From Prevotella sp. (GTDB taxonomy: Bacteria; Bacteroidota; Bacteroidia; Bacteroidales; Bacteroidaceae), in NCBI GenBank assembly GCA_022771625.1, contig JALFCW010000136.1:1-43698 (forward strand): DNA of 43,698 bases. The letters run 5' to 3'. The translations under genes and the position numbers were made by a program. Position 1 is the stretch's first letter, and each line of letters begins with the position of its first letter. Positions 8,942-18,155 of the stretch are shown piece by piece. Below the pieces are notes generated by a model. It searched no databases. It saw nothing but the letters and a program-made list of their open reading frames with translations, and was not told where the DNA came from.

Positions 8942-8967
8942 CTTGACTTATTATAATAAATTCGCTG

Positions 8968-8975
8968 CAAAGGTA
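8968..8975 (-). promoter_or_regulatory. -7 box of the pheS(-nuo) promoter
   Basis: On the minus strand this reads TACCTTTG, an exact match to the Bacteroidetes -7 consensus TAnnTTTG, 27 bases before the pheS ATG. I see no clear TTTG -33 box at the expected distance. It is back to back with the plus-strand box at 9019. Confidence 0.55.
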
Positions 8976-9018
8976 ATAAATTTTAGGGAAAAAAGTGCAT
9001 AATATCAAAAAATAATTG

Positions 9019-9026
9019 TAATTTTG
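9019..9026 (+). promoter_or_regulatory. -7 box of the lipoprotein-gene promoter
   Basis: TAATTTTG matches TAnnTTTG. The transcription start expected a few bases downstream leaves the ATG at 9035 almost no leader, which favours the ATG at 9065. No clear -33 box is seen. Confidence 0.5.
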
Positions 9027-9064
9027 CCGAAAATTTGAGAGCGGATATATATTCCGAGGTCAAA

Positions 9065-9901
9065 ATGAAGAAGATTTTACCAATATTTTTCGTCTCAACG
9101 GCGATCATTTTCTCGTGTACGGGAAACAAGGCGGGCTCGCAAAATGATGTGCCTGCAGATTCTGACAGTATCAATGACACTGCCTCAGTGGATACTATGG
9201 AGATTCTTATCTCCGAGACTCCGATGCCCAAGGCGGCTGACGAGTTGTTTGATGACTTTTTCTTCAACTATGCAGCCAACCGAAAACTACAGTTGAAGAG
9301 AACGGTATGGCCTTTGCCGTCGATTAGCGGCGGGAAGACTACGGAAATATCCAAGGACGAATGGAAGACTGAGCATTTCTTTATGCATCAGGGTTATTAT
9401 ACCTTGATTGTTAACAATGAGCGGGAGCTCAGGGCTGTCAAGGACACTGCCATCAACGAGGTGAGGGTAGAGAAGATATATCTCTCAAAGCACTATGTAA
9501 AGCAGTTTGTGTTCAATCGCAACAATGGATTGTGGATGCTTGATTCAATCGTATCCAAGTCCCTTGCCCATAGCATCAATGCTTCCTTCCTCAAATTCTA
9601 TCATCGTTTTGCCACCGACACTGCCTTTCAATGTAGAAGTGTGAGCGAGATTGTACAGTTCTCGGGGCCTGATCCCGACGATGATTTCAGTACGATGGAG
9701 GGAGTGCTGACTCCAGAGACTTGGCCTGCCTTTGCACCGGAGTTGCCTTCACATACAATGTACAATGTGATTTATGGTCACCCCAAGCAGGGAGGCAACA
9801 ACAAGATACTGGTATTCCGTGGTATCTCCAACGGATTGGAGATGGAACTAACGTTTAAGCGTAAGGGCGGAAAATGGTTGCTGACGAAATTAAGTGAGTA
9901 A
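9065..9901 (+). CDS. Putative lipoprotein, DUF4348-like
   Basis: The function is not known. The 278-residue protein starts MKKILPIFFVSTAIIFSC, a lipoprotein signal peptide with the lipid-accepting Cys at residue 18 (IFSC), so it should sit in the envelope. After a Ser/Asp/Thr-rich linker comes a domain opening ADELFDDFFFNYAANRKLQL, which I recognise as resembling DUF4348, a family of Bacteroidetes lipoproteins; this is recall, not a search. A longer frame from 9035 would add ten residues before the signal peptide and is unlikely given the promoter box at 9019. It is a single gene, convergent with the metallo-hydrolase 15 bases away. Confidence 0.75.
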   Translation: MKKILPIFFVSTAIIFSCTGNKAGSQNDVPADSDSINDTASVDTMEILISETPMPKAADELFDDFFFNYAANRKLQLKRTVWPLPSISGGKTTEISKDEWKTEHFFMHQGYYTLIVNNERELRAVKDTAINEVRVEKIYLSKHYVKQFVFNRNNGLWMLDSIVSKSLAHSINASFLKFYHRFATDTAFQCRSVSEIVQFSGPDPDDDFSTMEGVLTPETWPAFAPELPSHTMYNVIYGHPKQGGNNKILVFRGISNGLEMELTFKRKGGKWLLTKLSE

Positions 9902-9916
9902 TTGATTATTATGCCG

Positions 9917-10681
9917 TCATGGGCATAACAGAACTTGTCCGTCATAGGCATAACGGATATCATCCGGCAATCGCTTGTTGATGTCATCGTGCTTGCCTAT
10001 GTCGTGATTGGCATGGACGAGGTAGGTGTGCTTGGCACCCACACGTCGGGCAAAATTAACGGCATCGCCTACGAGTTGGTGGGAGTGATGTGGCTTATCC
10101 CATCTCAGTGCGTTTTCCACCAATATATCCACTCCCTTTATCAACTCCATTTCCTCGTCGGCTATAGTCTTCATATCGGTGATATAAGCCAAGTTGTTGA
10201 TTTTATAACCCAAGATGGGTAGTTTGTCGTGCATCACTTGAAAGGGTGTGATGTCGAAATCCCCAATTTTCAGATGTTCATGGGGGTGTATGGTATGCAG
10301 ATTTATAGATGGCACACCAGGGTATTTCTTTTCAGCAAAGCAGTAGGGCATTGTCTGCCGAAGACTATTTGCACTGATTTCATCGGCATAAATGTCTATA
10401 TCCCCAAAACGGCAGTAGGGACGCAGGTCGTCGATACCGCCCACATGGTCGTAGTGGGAGTGGGTGATAAGGATGGCGTCGATCTTCCTAAACTCCTGTT
10501 GCAACATCTGCTGACGGAAATCTGGTCCGCAGTCTATGAGCAGACGGGTGTTTTCTGTTTCGAGAAGAGCCGACGTTCGAAGTCTCTTGTCATGCGGGTC
10601 TGTGCTTGTGCATACATCACAGAAACAACCTAATGTGGGAACTCCACAACTTGTTCCTGTACCGAGAAATGTCAATTTCAT
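9917..10681 (-). CDS. MBL-fold metallo-hydrolase, PhnP-like
   Basis: This is a metallo-beta-lactamase-fold hydrolase of 254 residues. The N-terminus MKLTFLGTGTSCGVPTLGC and the Cys-rich CFCDVCTSTDPHDKRLRTSA segment are typical of the PhnP subgroup (cyclic phosphodiesterases). The metal motif HxHxDH is present as HSHYDH at residues 74-79, and VHANHDIGKH near the C-terminus supplies later ligands. The physiological substrate cannot be told from sequence, and there are no phosphonate genes nearby. It is the last gene of the clpC-feoAB-murB group, 41 bases after murB. Confidence 0.88.
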   Translation of the reverse strand: MKLTFLGTGTSCGVPTLGCFCDVCTSTDPHDKRLRTSALLETENTRLLIDCGPDFRQQMLQQEFRKIDAILITHSHYDHVGGIDDLRPYCRFGDIDIYADEISANSLRQTMPYCFAEKKYPGVPSINLHTIHPHEHLKIGDFDITPFQVMHDKLPILGYKINNLAYITDMKTIADEEMELIKGVDILVENALRWDKPHHSHQLVGDAVNFARRVGAKHTYLVHANHDIGKHDDINKRLPDDIRYAYDGQVLLCP

Positions 10682-10683
10682 AA

Positions 10684-10740
10684 TGCTTTCAATATTGATC
10701 TCAATAGACGATATTTATCTCATTATACGATATTTACCTC
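10684..10740 (-). repeat. Three imperfect 19-bp tandem units across the murB stop
   Basis: On the minus strand three 19-base units run head to tail. Unit 1 (10722-10740) contains GAGGTAAATATCGTA and unit 2 (10703-10721) GAGATAAATATCGTC. The third (10684-10702) is more degenerate: GAGATCAATATTG, ending in the start codon of the next gene. Unit 1 encodes the last MurB residues (EVNIV), so the repeat arose from the gene end. Confidence 0.7.
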
Positions 10741-11766
10741 TGGGTTAATCTCAATTCCGAATTTATTGAATACATCCTTGCGGATGGTATTGCATAAATC
10801 CACAATCTCCTTGCCAGTAGCTCCACCACGGTTTACCAATACCAATGCTTGTTTGTCATGCACACCAGCCCTGCCTTTGGTCTTGCCCTTCCATCCACAA
10901 CGATCTATCATCCATCCTGCGGGGATTTTCTCGTGATTGTCGTCGATAGTGTAGTGGGGCATACCGGGATATTCATTTGCAAGAGCCTCATATTTTGCCT
11001 TGTCAACTACCGGGTTCATAAAGAAACTACCTGCATTACCCTCTATCTTCGGGTCGGGGAGTTTGGCTTGCCGGATGTTGATGATAATCTGACGTAACAT
11101 ACTGGCATCGGGTGACTTAATATTAAGTCGTTGAATTTCTTCTCGAATATTTCCATAGTCGAGATGAGGTGTGAATTGAGTGGATAAGCGATATGTGACT
11201 GCAGTGACTACATATTGTCCCTTCCACTCACCCTTGAATCGGCTGTAGCGGTAGGCAAAGCCACATTCGCTATTGTTGAAAACATGCTTTTCGCCTGTGG
11301 CTATCTCAATCACTTCCACCTTATATATTATATCCTTAGCCTCAACTCCGTAAGCACCGATGTTCTGTACAGCACTCGCACCCACTGTACCAGGAATCAG
11401 TGAGAGGTTTTCGCAATCGTATATGTGATTCTTAACGCAGAAATCCACGAAATCATCCCAAATCATTCCGCTGCCTACTGTAACAAAGACATCCTTGCTG
11501 TCATCTGTCTCCTTGCTGTTGTCACCGGCAATCTCGATATGCGGTTCGGTCACTATGTTTGAGTGCAACACTGTTCCGGAGAAGTCTTTTGTGAGCAACA
11601 GATTACTGCCTCCGCCAAGAATCATCAGCGGTTGGTCGGTTTCGTTGAATGAGTTGAGAAAAAACCTCAGTTCATCGACAGTATCAAACTCACAAAAGCG
11701 TTTGCACTTGCCCTCAATACCGAATGTATTGTATTCGAGTAGTTGGAAATCATTTATATCTCTCAT
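10723..11766 (-). CDS. murB: UDP-N-acetylenolpyruvoylglucosamine reductase
   Basis: MurB reduces the enolpyruvyl group of UDP-GlcNAc-enolpyruvate to give UDP-MurNAc, using FAD and NADPH in the cytoplasm. I start at the ATG at 11766 (MRDINDFQLLEYNTFG), giving 347 residues. The frame is open 26 codons further upstream, but that part lies inside feoAB, and 11766 overlaps the feoAB stop as ATGA. FAD-binding features are ILGGGSNLLL (49-58) and IPGTVGASAVQNIGAYGVE (124-142). The catalytic serine is Ser247 in GNAGSFFMNP, and the C-terminal INPEVNIV holds the family's conserved glutamate. Length and motifs fit the E. coli-type (type I) enzyme. Confidence 0.96.
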   Translation of the reverse strand: MRDINDFQLLEYNTFGIEGKCKRFCEFDTVDELRFFLNSFNETDQPLMILGGGSNLLLTKDFSGTVLHSNIVTEPHIEIAGDNSKETDDSKDVFVTVGSGMIWDDFVDFCVKNHIYDCENLSLIPGTVGASAVQNIGAYGVEAKDIIYKVEVIEIATGEKHVFNNSECGFAYRYSRFKGEWKGQYVVTAVTYRLSTQFTPHLDYGNIREEIQRLNIKSPDASMLRQIIINIRQAKLPDPKIEGNAGSFFMNPVVDKAKYEALANEYPGMPHYTIDDNHEKIPAGWMIDRCGWKGKTKGRAGVHDKQALVLVNRGGATGKEIVDLCNTIRKDVFNKFGIEINPEVNIV

Positions 11767-14246
11767 AATACCAAGTTTATTAATGCCGATACGCACCATG
11801 CCACTCCAGTGGTGTAGCATGCCGCAAACAAAGCCCATTTCCACGACCCGCTCTCATTCTTGATGGCAACGATGGTGGCAATACATGGGAAATAAAGTAA
11901 TACGAACACGAGATAGCAGAATGCGGTGGATGGAGAGATAGGATCCTGTCCGTCGGCATGAAGCACTCCCATTGTTGAGGCCACAATCTCCTTGGCTCCG
12001 ACACCCGATACGAGACCCACACTCAGTTTCCAGTCGAATCCCTGAGGACTGAACACCGGTTGGATGGTCTTGCCAATCATTCCTATGTAGCTCTGTTCAA
12101 GTTGCTGCTGGCGTGTCAGTTCATCGTTATGAGGGAAATAGCCAAGTGCCCAGATGATGATACTTGCCACGAGGATGACGCCACCCATCTTTTTGAGATA
12201 CTGCTTTCCCTTCTCCCATGTGTGCCTTGCAATAGCCTTTGCTGTAGGTATGCGATAAGGAGGAAGTTCCATGACGAAAGGTGTGTCCTCGCCCCTTACA
12301 AGCCATTTGCTGAATATACGGCTCATCAGCACCGCCATGACAATACCGAGCACATACAGACAGATGATGATGATACTCTGGTATTTCACATCGAAGCACA
12401 TAGCCGTAATCATTATATATATAGGCAGTCGTGCAGAACAGCTCATCATCGGTAGGATGAGCATTGTGATAAGTCGTGAGCGCTGACTCTCGATAGTGCG
12501 GGTGGCCATCACTGCGGGCACATTGCATCCGAATCCCATAATCAGTGGGATGAACGACTTGCCATGCAGTCCCATCTTGTGCATCAGTTTGTCCATGATG
12601 AAAGCCGCCCTTGCCATATATCCCGAGTCCTCCATAAATGATATGAAGGTATAGAGGATGAGTATCTGGGGCAGGAATACCATTACCGCACCAACACCGC
12701 CGATTATTCCATCTGCAATCATGTCCTTAAGCATTCCGTCGGGCATATAACTTGCCACAATCTCACCTAAGGCACCGAATGCGGCATCTATCCAATCCAT
12801 TGGATATTGACCAATACTGAATGTTACTTGGAACATCAGGTAGAGCAATAGGATGAATATCGGAAAACCGGCATATCTGTTGGTTATCAATGCGTCGATG
12901 ACATGCGTAGCCTGATAAGTGTCGTTTTTGTTGCCTATTTCGAATTCCGCCTCATGCAAGGCACCATGGATGATTGCATATTTGGCATCCATGATTGCCG
13001 TCTCGGGGTCTTCCTGCAACTCGTCAGTGATGCGTTTTGCCTCTTTTTCGCGTATGGCGAGGATATTATTGCCATCGGGCAATTCCCTGATAACTTTCTC
13101 CGCCTCACTATCCTTTTCAAGTAATTTGATGGATAGATAACGCGTTGAGTATTTGTGTCTTAACGATGTTTCCTTCCTGAGTTCCTTTTGGATATTCTCG
13201 ATAGCTTTCTCGATGACGGCACCATGGTTGAGGTGTATATGTCTGAACACGCTGTTATTGGGTTTGTTGCCATGAGCAAAGTCTTCACTATGTTCCTCAA
13301 TACCCTCGTCGTCATATTCCTTGTGCCAATCTTGTATCTGCTTAGCTACTTCAGGATTGATATTACCCTTTTTATCGATGAAATCGACACCTTCGTAAAG
13401 GTTGATGATGATATGGAAAAGGGTTTTCACACCCTTGCCCGTCTTGAAGACGGTGGGCACCATAGGCACTCCGAGCAGTTGGCCGAGTTTCTTATAGTCG
13501 ATGGAATCGCCTCTTTCCTCAAACTCGTCGTACATATTCAGTGCACAAATCATTCGGGGGTGCATGTCGATGAGTTGTGTGGTGAGATAGAGGTTGCGCT
13601 CGAGATTGCTTGCATCGAGCACATTGAGGATGACATCGGGAGTCTTGTCGATAATCTGTCGTCTCACATACATCTCCTCGGGAGAATAAGCCGAAAGAGA
13701 GTATGTACCTGGCAAATCAACGATATTGAATTCATATCCTTCGAAAAAGGCTTGACCCTCCTTGGCATCCACGGTGACACCCGAGTAGTTGCCTACGCGC
13801 TCATGAGCCCCCGAGACAAAGTTGAACAGCGATGTTTTTCCGCAATTGGGATTACCCACGAGAGCAACGTTAATGGAGCGTCGCTTTTTCATGGCCACGT
13901 TATGCAACCGTTGTTCAGTCATCTCGTAGTCCTGGCATACTTTTTCGCCAGCAGCCTGCAAGGATGTTTTGTCACCACTATCCATGGCTTTGGCCTCTTC
14001 AGCCTCCAAGGCCTTGGCCTCTTCGGTAGATACGATTTCGATCATATCGGCCTCTTTGTGTCTGAGCGACACTTCATAGCCCATAATCTTATATTTTACA
14101 GGGTCTTGCAGTGGGGCATTGAGCAACACCTCCACCACCTTTCCCTTGATGAATCCCATTTCAACGATACGTTTTCTGAATCCACCATGTCCGAGCACCT
14201 TTACGATAACTCCCTTTTCCCCTGTGCTTAGTTCAGATAATTTCAT
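11763..14246 (-). CDS. feoB: Ferrous iron transporter, FeoA-FeoB fusion
   Basis: This is a ferrous iron uptake permease with FeoA fused to the front of FeoB (827 residues). Residues 1-75 are FeoA (SH3-like; GFRKRIVEMGFIKGK). After an acidic linker comes the cytosolic GTPase domain: G1 GNPNCGKTS at 131-139 and G3 DLPGTYSLS at 177. The membrane part carries the Gate motifs (GFGCNVPAVMATRT and MSCSARLPIYIMI). The ATG overlaps the clpC stop (ATGA, 14243-14246) and its stop overlaps the murB start (ATGA, 11763-11766). FeoAB fusions are known in Bacteroidetes. I see no separate feoC. Confidence 0.97.
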   Translation of the reverse strand: MKLSELSTGEKGVIVKVLGHGGFRKRIVEMGFIKGKVVEVLLNAPLQDPVKYKIMGYEVSLRHKEADMIEIVSTEEAKALEAEEAKAMDSGDKTSLQAAGEKVCQDYEMTEQRLHNVAMKKRRSINVALVGNPNCGKTSLFNFVSGAHERVGNYSGVTVDAKEGQAFFEGYEFNIVDLPGTYSLSAYSPEEMYVRRQIIDKTPDVILNVLDASNLERNLYLTTQLIDMHPRMICALNMYDEFEERGDSIDYKKLGQLLGVPMVPTVFKTGKGVKTLFHIIINLYEGVDFIDKKGNINPEVAKQIQDWHKEYDDEGIEEHSEDFAHGNKPNNSVFRHIHLNHGAVIEKAIENIQKELRKETSLRHKYSTRYLSIKLLEKDSEAEKVIRELPDGNNILAIREKEAKRITDELQEDPETAIMDAKYAIIHGALHEAEFEIGNKNDTYQATHVIDALITNRYAGFPIFILLLYLMFQVTFSIGQYPMDWIDAAFGALGEIVASYMPDGMLKDMIADGIIGGVGAVMVFLPQILILYTFISFMEDSGYMARAAFIMDKLMHKMGLHGKSFIPLIMGFGCNVPAVMATRTIESQRSRLITMLILPMMSCSARLPIYIMITAMCFDVKYQSIIIICLYVLGIVMAVLMSRIFSKWLVRGEDTPFVMELPPYRIPTAKAIARHTWEKGKQYLKKMGGVILVASIIIWALGYFPHNDELTRQQQLEQSYIGMIGKTIQPVFSPQGFDWKLSVGLVSGVGAKEIVASTMGVLHADGQDPISPSTAFCYLVFVLLYFPCIATIVAIKNESGSWKWALFAACYTTGVAWCVSALINLVL

Positions 14247-16807
14247 TCTTCAATATTGAAATCAAGTTCTTCCTTATCCGTCTTTTTGCTGATGACAATC
14301 CTACTGCCCATCTTCAAGTCGCCATTGATAATCAGTTCGCAGAGTCCGTCCTCGATATAGTTTTGGATGGCACGCTTTAGAGGTCGTGCACCAAATTGCA
14401 CGTCGTAGCCCTTCTTCGCCACCATATCTTTGGCTTCATCAGTGATTTCAACATTGTATCCCAAACTCTCAATACGTGATAACAGTTCTTTGAGTTCTAC
14501 ATTAATAATCTGTCGTATTGCGTTGATATCCAATTGGTCGAATGTGATTATCTCATCGAGACGATTGAGGAATTCGGGTGAGAATTGCTTACTCAGAGCT
14601 TTCTGTATAATACTGCGAGCATATTCCTTGTCCTTGTCGTTGGTGGCAAGTCCGCTACCATTACCAGCAGCAGTGAAACCCACACCACGGGCGAAGTCCT
14701 TCAACTGGCGTGTTCCGGCATTGCTCGTCATGATGATCACCGTATTACGGAAATCCACCGTTCTTCCATTACCATCGGTGAGGCGTCCGTCGTCAAATAC
14801 CTGCAGCAGCATGTTGAACACATTGCCGTGGGCTTTCTCGATTTCATCGAGCAAAACGACAGAGTAGGGATGACGTCTCACCTTTTCGGTCAACTGTCCG
14901 CCCTCGCCATATCCCACATATCCCGGAGGTGCACCAACAAGTCGGGAGACGGTGTGCTGTTCTGAGTATTCACTCATATCCACTCTTATGAGGGCATCCT
15001 TAGAGCCAAACATAAACTCAGCGAGTTTCTTGGCGAGGAATGTTTTTCCCACACCGGTAGGACCGAGGAACATGAACACTCCGATAGGATGATTCGGGTC
15101 TTTAAGTCCAACACGGTTTCGTTGTATAGCCTTCACCACCTTTTCGATGGCCTTGTCCTGTGCCACAACCGAGTCTTTGAGTTGGGAAGCCATACCCTTG
15201 AGTCGGATTTCTTCCTTTCCACCGAGTTTCTGCACAGGTATTCCTGTCATCATCGACACCACCTTCTCGATGTCTCTTTCGCCGATGACGGTCTTTTCGG
15301 TGTTGTCGCCCTTAGCCCATTTCTCGTTCATCTCCTTGAGTTCAGTCTCCAGATTGGTCTGCATATCGCGGAAAGCAGCAGCCAGTTCGTAGTTTTGGTT
15401 TTTCACCGCACTCTGTTTCTGACTCTTCACCTTCTTCAGTTCATCCTGCTTGTCGGTGATTTCCTTTGGCACATTGAAATTGCCGATGCGGATGTGAGCT
15501 CCTGCCTCGTCCATGGCGTCGATAGCCTTGTCGGGGAATTGTCGGTCGGAGATATACCTGGCGGAGAGGTTGACGCATGCCAAGAGGGCATCATCGGTAT
15601 ATTTCACGTGATGATGCTGCTCGTATCTCTCGCGCAAGTTATTGAGAATCTGTATTGTCTGTTCCTTTGTAGTGGGTTCCACCATCACCTTTTGGAATCG
15701 GCGTTCAAGTGCTCCGTCCTTCTCGATGCTATTGCGGAACTCGTCGAGGGTGGTGGCACCAATACATTGTATTGCTCCGCGGGCAAGGGCCGGTTTCATG
15801 ATGTTTGCGGCATCCATTGTTCCCGGTGTACTTCCTGCACCCACCAGAGTGTGTATCTCGTCAATAAATATAATAATGTCGGGATTGTTTTCCAATTCCT
15901 TGAGCAGAGCCTTTAGTCGCTCCTCAAACTGACCACGATATTTTGTTCCCGCCACAATCGAAGTCATGTCGAGATTAACAATTCGCTTGTTGTAGAACAG
16001 TGGGGATGTCTGCTTGTTGACAATCCTTTGTGCCAATCCTTCAACGATGGCACTCTTGCCTACACCTGGTTCGCCGATAAGCACAGGGTTGTTTTTCTTT
16101 CTTCTGCCAAGAATCTCCATCACCCTTATTATCTCATCCTCTCGGCCGACAACAGGGTCGAGCGCACCCCTTGATGCGAGGTCGGTGAGGTCGATACCAA
16201 AGTTATCAATCACCGGAGTGCCACTATTCGACTTTTCAGTCTTGGTTTTGGGATTACTGCCCATGGTATTTCCGTTGGCAGAAGTACCAAATACGTTACC
16301 GCCGGCATCAGCCATCTCCTCGTCATCCTCCTCGTCGTCATCAGGCAACCCGATGCCGTTGTTAGGCACACTATCCGGGTCAACAAGTCCAAGGAACCTG
16401 TTGTATGTCACATTATATTCCTCGAGCACCATCTTTGCCCCATTGTTGGCAAAGTCGTGAAGGATGGCGAGCATGAGATGCTCCACGTCAACCTCACTTT
16501 TGTGTTGCCTTCTTGCTTCGAGGACAGCCAATCTAAGAATATTGTTGGCACTCTCGTTGAGCGCGATATTCTCAGTGTTTGGCATTGCTCCCACATGATC
16601 CACCCTAAGTCTGTTGTCGAGAGCGTTCTTTATCTCCTTTGGGTCGCTGTGTAGTTTTTTTAATGCTTGTGTAACTGTTGAATTACCCTGACGTAATATA
16701 CCGAGCAGAAGCGTCTCGGCCCCAACAGTGTCGTTGGCGAGTCGAGCCGCTTCCTCTCGGCTAAGCGCTAATATGCGCGAAACTTCATTTGTAAATTGAC
16801 TATTCAT
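14243..16807 (-). CDS. clpC: ATP-dependent Clp protease ATP-binding subunit ClpC
   Basis: ClpC is a hexameric unfoldase that feeds proteins to ClpP. From the ATG at 16807 ([20 protein letters not shown]) it has 854 residues; a GTG two codons earlier is possible. In order: two N-terminal Clp repeats (1-140), an acidic Asp/Glu/Asn-rich linker (150-200), AAA domain 1 with Walker A GEPGVGKS near 245, a UVR-type middle domain ([15 protein letters not shown], about 470), and AAA domain 2 with GPTGVGKT near 582. A VGF tripeptide near 709 ([10 protein letters not shown]) matches the ClpP-docking loop, so this is ClpC rather than ClpB. The gene follows the thioredoxin gene by 14 bases and overlaps feoAB. 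Confidence 0.95.
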   Translation of the reverse strand: MNSQFTNEVSRILALSREEAARLANDTVGAETLLLGILRQGNSTVTQALKKLHSDPKEIKNALDNRLRVDHVGAMPNTENIALNESANNILRLAVLEARRQHKSEVDVEHLMLAILHDFANNGAKMVLEEYNVTYNRFLGLVDPDSVPNNGIGLPDDDEEDDEEMADAGGNVFGTSANGNTMGSNPKTKTEKSNSGTPVIDNFGIDLTDLASRGALDPVVGREDEIIRVMEILGRRKKNNPVLIGEPGVGKSAIVEGLAQRIVNKQTSPLFYNKRIVNLDMTSIVAGTKYRGQFEERLKALLKELENNPDIIIFIDEIHTLVGAGSTPGTMDAANIMKPALARGAIQCIGATTLDEFRNSIEKDGALERRFQKVMVEPTTKEQTIQILNNLRERYEQHHHVKYTDDALLACVNLSARYISDRQFPDKAIDAMDEAGAHIRIGNFNVPKEITDKQDELKKVKSQKQSAVKNQNYELAAAFRDMQTNLETELKEMNEKWAKGDNTEKTVIGERDIEKVVSMMTGIPVQKLGGKEEIRLKGMASQLKDSVVAQDKAIEKVVKAIQRNRVGLKDPNHPIGVFMFLGPTGVGKTFLAKKLAEFMFGSKDALIRVDMSEYSEQHTVSRLVGAPPGYVGYGEGGQLTEKVRRHPYSVVLLDEIEKAHGNVFNMLLQVFDDGRLTDGNGRTVDFRNTVIIMTSNAGTRQLKDFARGVGFTAAGNGSGLATNDKDKEYARSIIQKALSKQFSPEFLNRLDEIITFDQLDINAIRQIINVELKELLSRIESLGYNVEITDEAKDMVAKKGYDVQFGARPLKRAIQNYIEDGLCELIINGDLKMGSRIVISKKTDKEELDFNIEE

Positions 16808-16821
16808 TCTCACTGTTTAAA

Positions 16822-17910
16822 TTACTTGAATATTTCGGCGAGTTTCTTCTGCAGATCCTCACCGCGCAGGTCGGAAGCAACAATTTTGCCCTCTCCGTCA
16901 ATAAGGATGTTAGAGGGGATGCTGCTCACGCCATAAACCTCAGAAGCGGCACATTTCCATCCCTTGAGGTCGGATATGTTATGCCATTTCATTCCAATCT
17001 GCTCAATGGCCTTCTTCCATGCTTCTGCTTTCTGGTCGAAGCTGACACCTACGACATCAAATCCCTTGTTGTGGTATTTCTCGTAGGCAGCCACCACATT
17101 GGGCATTTCTGCTCGACAAGGTCCGCACCACGATGCCCAGAAGTCAACAAGCACGTAATTGCCTTTGCCCACCCATTCGCTGAGCTTGCGTTCCTTACCT
17201 TCGGTATCGTTCATCACAAGATCGGTGAACATTGCTCCGGGCATACGCTTCTTCAGTCCATCCATGAGTCTCTTGGCCTTTGCCACCATTGGATGGTTGA
17301 AGTAAGCCACGTCGGGATTGATGATCTCTGCCAGTTCGTTGTATGACAATTCATACATCACATTCTGGATAAATGCCACAGGAGTGACATCCCCCTTATG
17401 AGCCTTTATATATTCTATTGAGGCTTTCATATTCTTTTCCTCGATAGCATTTGCCTCAGCCATTATTTCCTTTATACGAGCGTCAGCCTCAGCTGTGTTC
17501 TGCTTACTGAGTTCGCGGTATTCTTTTATGAGGACAGCCATCCTGCCTTCATCGGCGGCATTAGCCTTAATCTGATTGCCCAGGGCAGAGTTCTCAGAAG
17601 AGCCGCTCACCGTATTCTCAACAAAGTTCATCTTTATCGGTTGTCCGTCATTGATAGCAACAAGCGAGTTGACCCCTCTGTTGATCTCATGACCCACATT
17701 CAGCAAGTCGTTCTTTTCAGCCTCACCGACAGCGTTGAAGCGTCCGTTGGCAACAGGCACTTTCTGACTTGAGTTTTTATCGTTGTTCACAATGACAACA
17801 ACCTCTTTTATCGAGTCAGCAACAACACCGCTAATCTCGAATTTCACTTTTTCGGCATTTGCGTTTATGGCCATAAGAGCCATAGCCGACATTATAACCA
17901 AATTTTTCAT
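16822..17910 (-). CDS. Periplasmic thioredoxin-like (TlpA/ResA-type) protein
   Basis: This is a secreted thiol-disulfide oxidoreductase of 362 residues. Residues 1-19 are a signal peptide (cleavage after NANA). Residues 20-220 form an N-terminal domain like the DUF4369 module often found in Bacteroidetes TlpA-like proteins. From about 225 it is a TlpA/AhpC-TSA thioredoxin fold, with the active site WCGPC at 261-265 in VDFWASWCGPCRAEMPN and a cis-proline loop SSIPSNILIDGEG. It probably reduces or isomerises periplasmic disulfides; partners are unknown. It is the first gene of the clpC-feoAB-murB group and has a promoter box at 17975. Confidence 0.92.
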   Translation of the reverse strand: MKNLVIMSAMALMAINANAEKVKFEISGVVADSIKEVVVIVNNDKNSSQKVPVANGRFNAVGEAEKNDLLNVGHEINRGVNSLVAINDGQPIKMNFVENTVSGSSENSALGNQIKANAADEGRMAVLIKEYRELSKQNTAEADARIKEIMAEANAIEEKNMKASIEYIKAHKGDVTPVAFIQNVMYELSYNELAEIINPDVAYFNHPMVAKAKRLMDGLKKRMPGAMFTDLVMNDTEGKERKLSEWVGKGNYVLVDFWASWCGPCRAEMPNVVAAYEKYHNKGFDVVGVSFDQKAEAWKKAIEQIGMKWHNISDLKGWKCAASEVYGVSSIPSNILIDGEGKIVASDLRGEDLQKKLAEIFK

Positions 17911-17974
17911 ATCTTCTTACCTTTCTTTCACTAAGATTCTTATAATTTTTCTTCTTAAATTCCTAAATGTGGTG

Positions 17975-17982
17975 CAAAGTTA
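17975..17982 (-). promoter_or_regulatory. -7 box of the thioredoxin-clpC-feoAB-murB operon promoter
   Basis: The minus strand reads TAACTTTG, matching TAnnTTTG, 65 bases before the ATG at 17910. No good -33 box is seen. It is the only such box found upstream of this gene group. Confidence 0.55.
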
Positions 17983-18115
17983 CATATATTTATTTATATA
18001 TTAAAATTGGCGGGAATAAAAAATGTTAAATCCTCGGTAACTATTCATAATCTACTATTTGATGTAAATTTATGTTAATCTATTGATATTTAGGTATGAT
18101 TTACTGTAAAATACG

Positions 18116-18123
18116 TAACTTTG
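18116..18123 (+). promoter_or_regulatory. -7 box of the outer-membrane protein promoter
   Basis: TAACTTTG matches TAnnTTTG. Transcription would begin near 18130, downstream of the most upstream ATG of the reading frame (18096), which rules that start out. The 130 bases between this box and the divergent one at 17982 are AT-rich and hold nothing else I can name. Confidence 0.6.
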
Positions 18124-18155
18124 CAGAAAATATTGAAGTATTTACAATTAAAATA

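Noticed and set aside
9907..9925. Terminator between the lipoprotein gene and the metallo-hydrolase
   Set aside because: TTATGCC/GGCATAA can pair, but no T run follows and the right arm is part of the metallo-hydrolase coding end.
13188..14231. 347-codon plus-strand frame opposite feoAB
   Set aside because: It is a shadow of the GTPase part of feoAB, with no promoter and no family resemblance.
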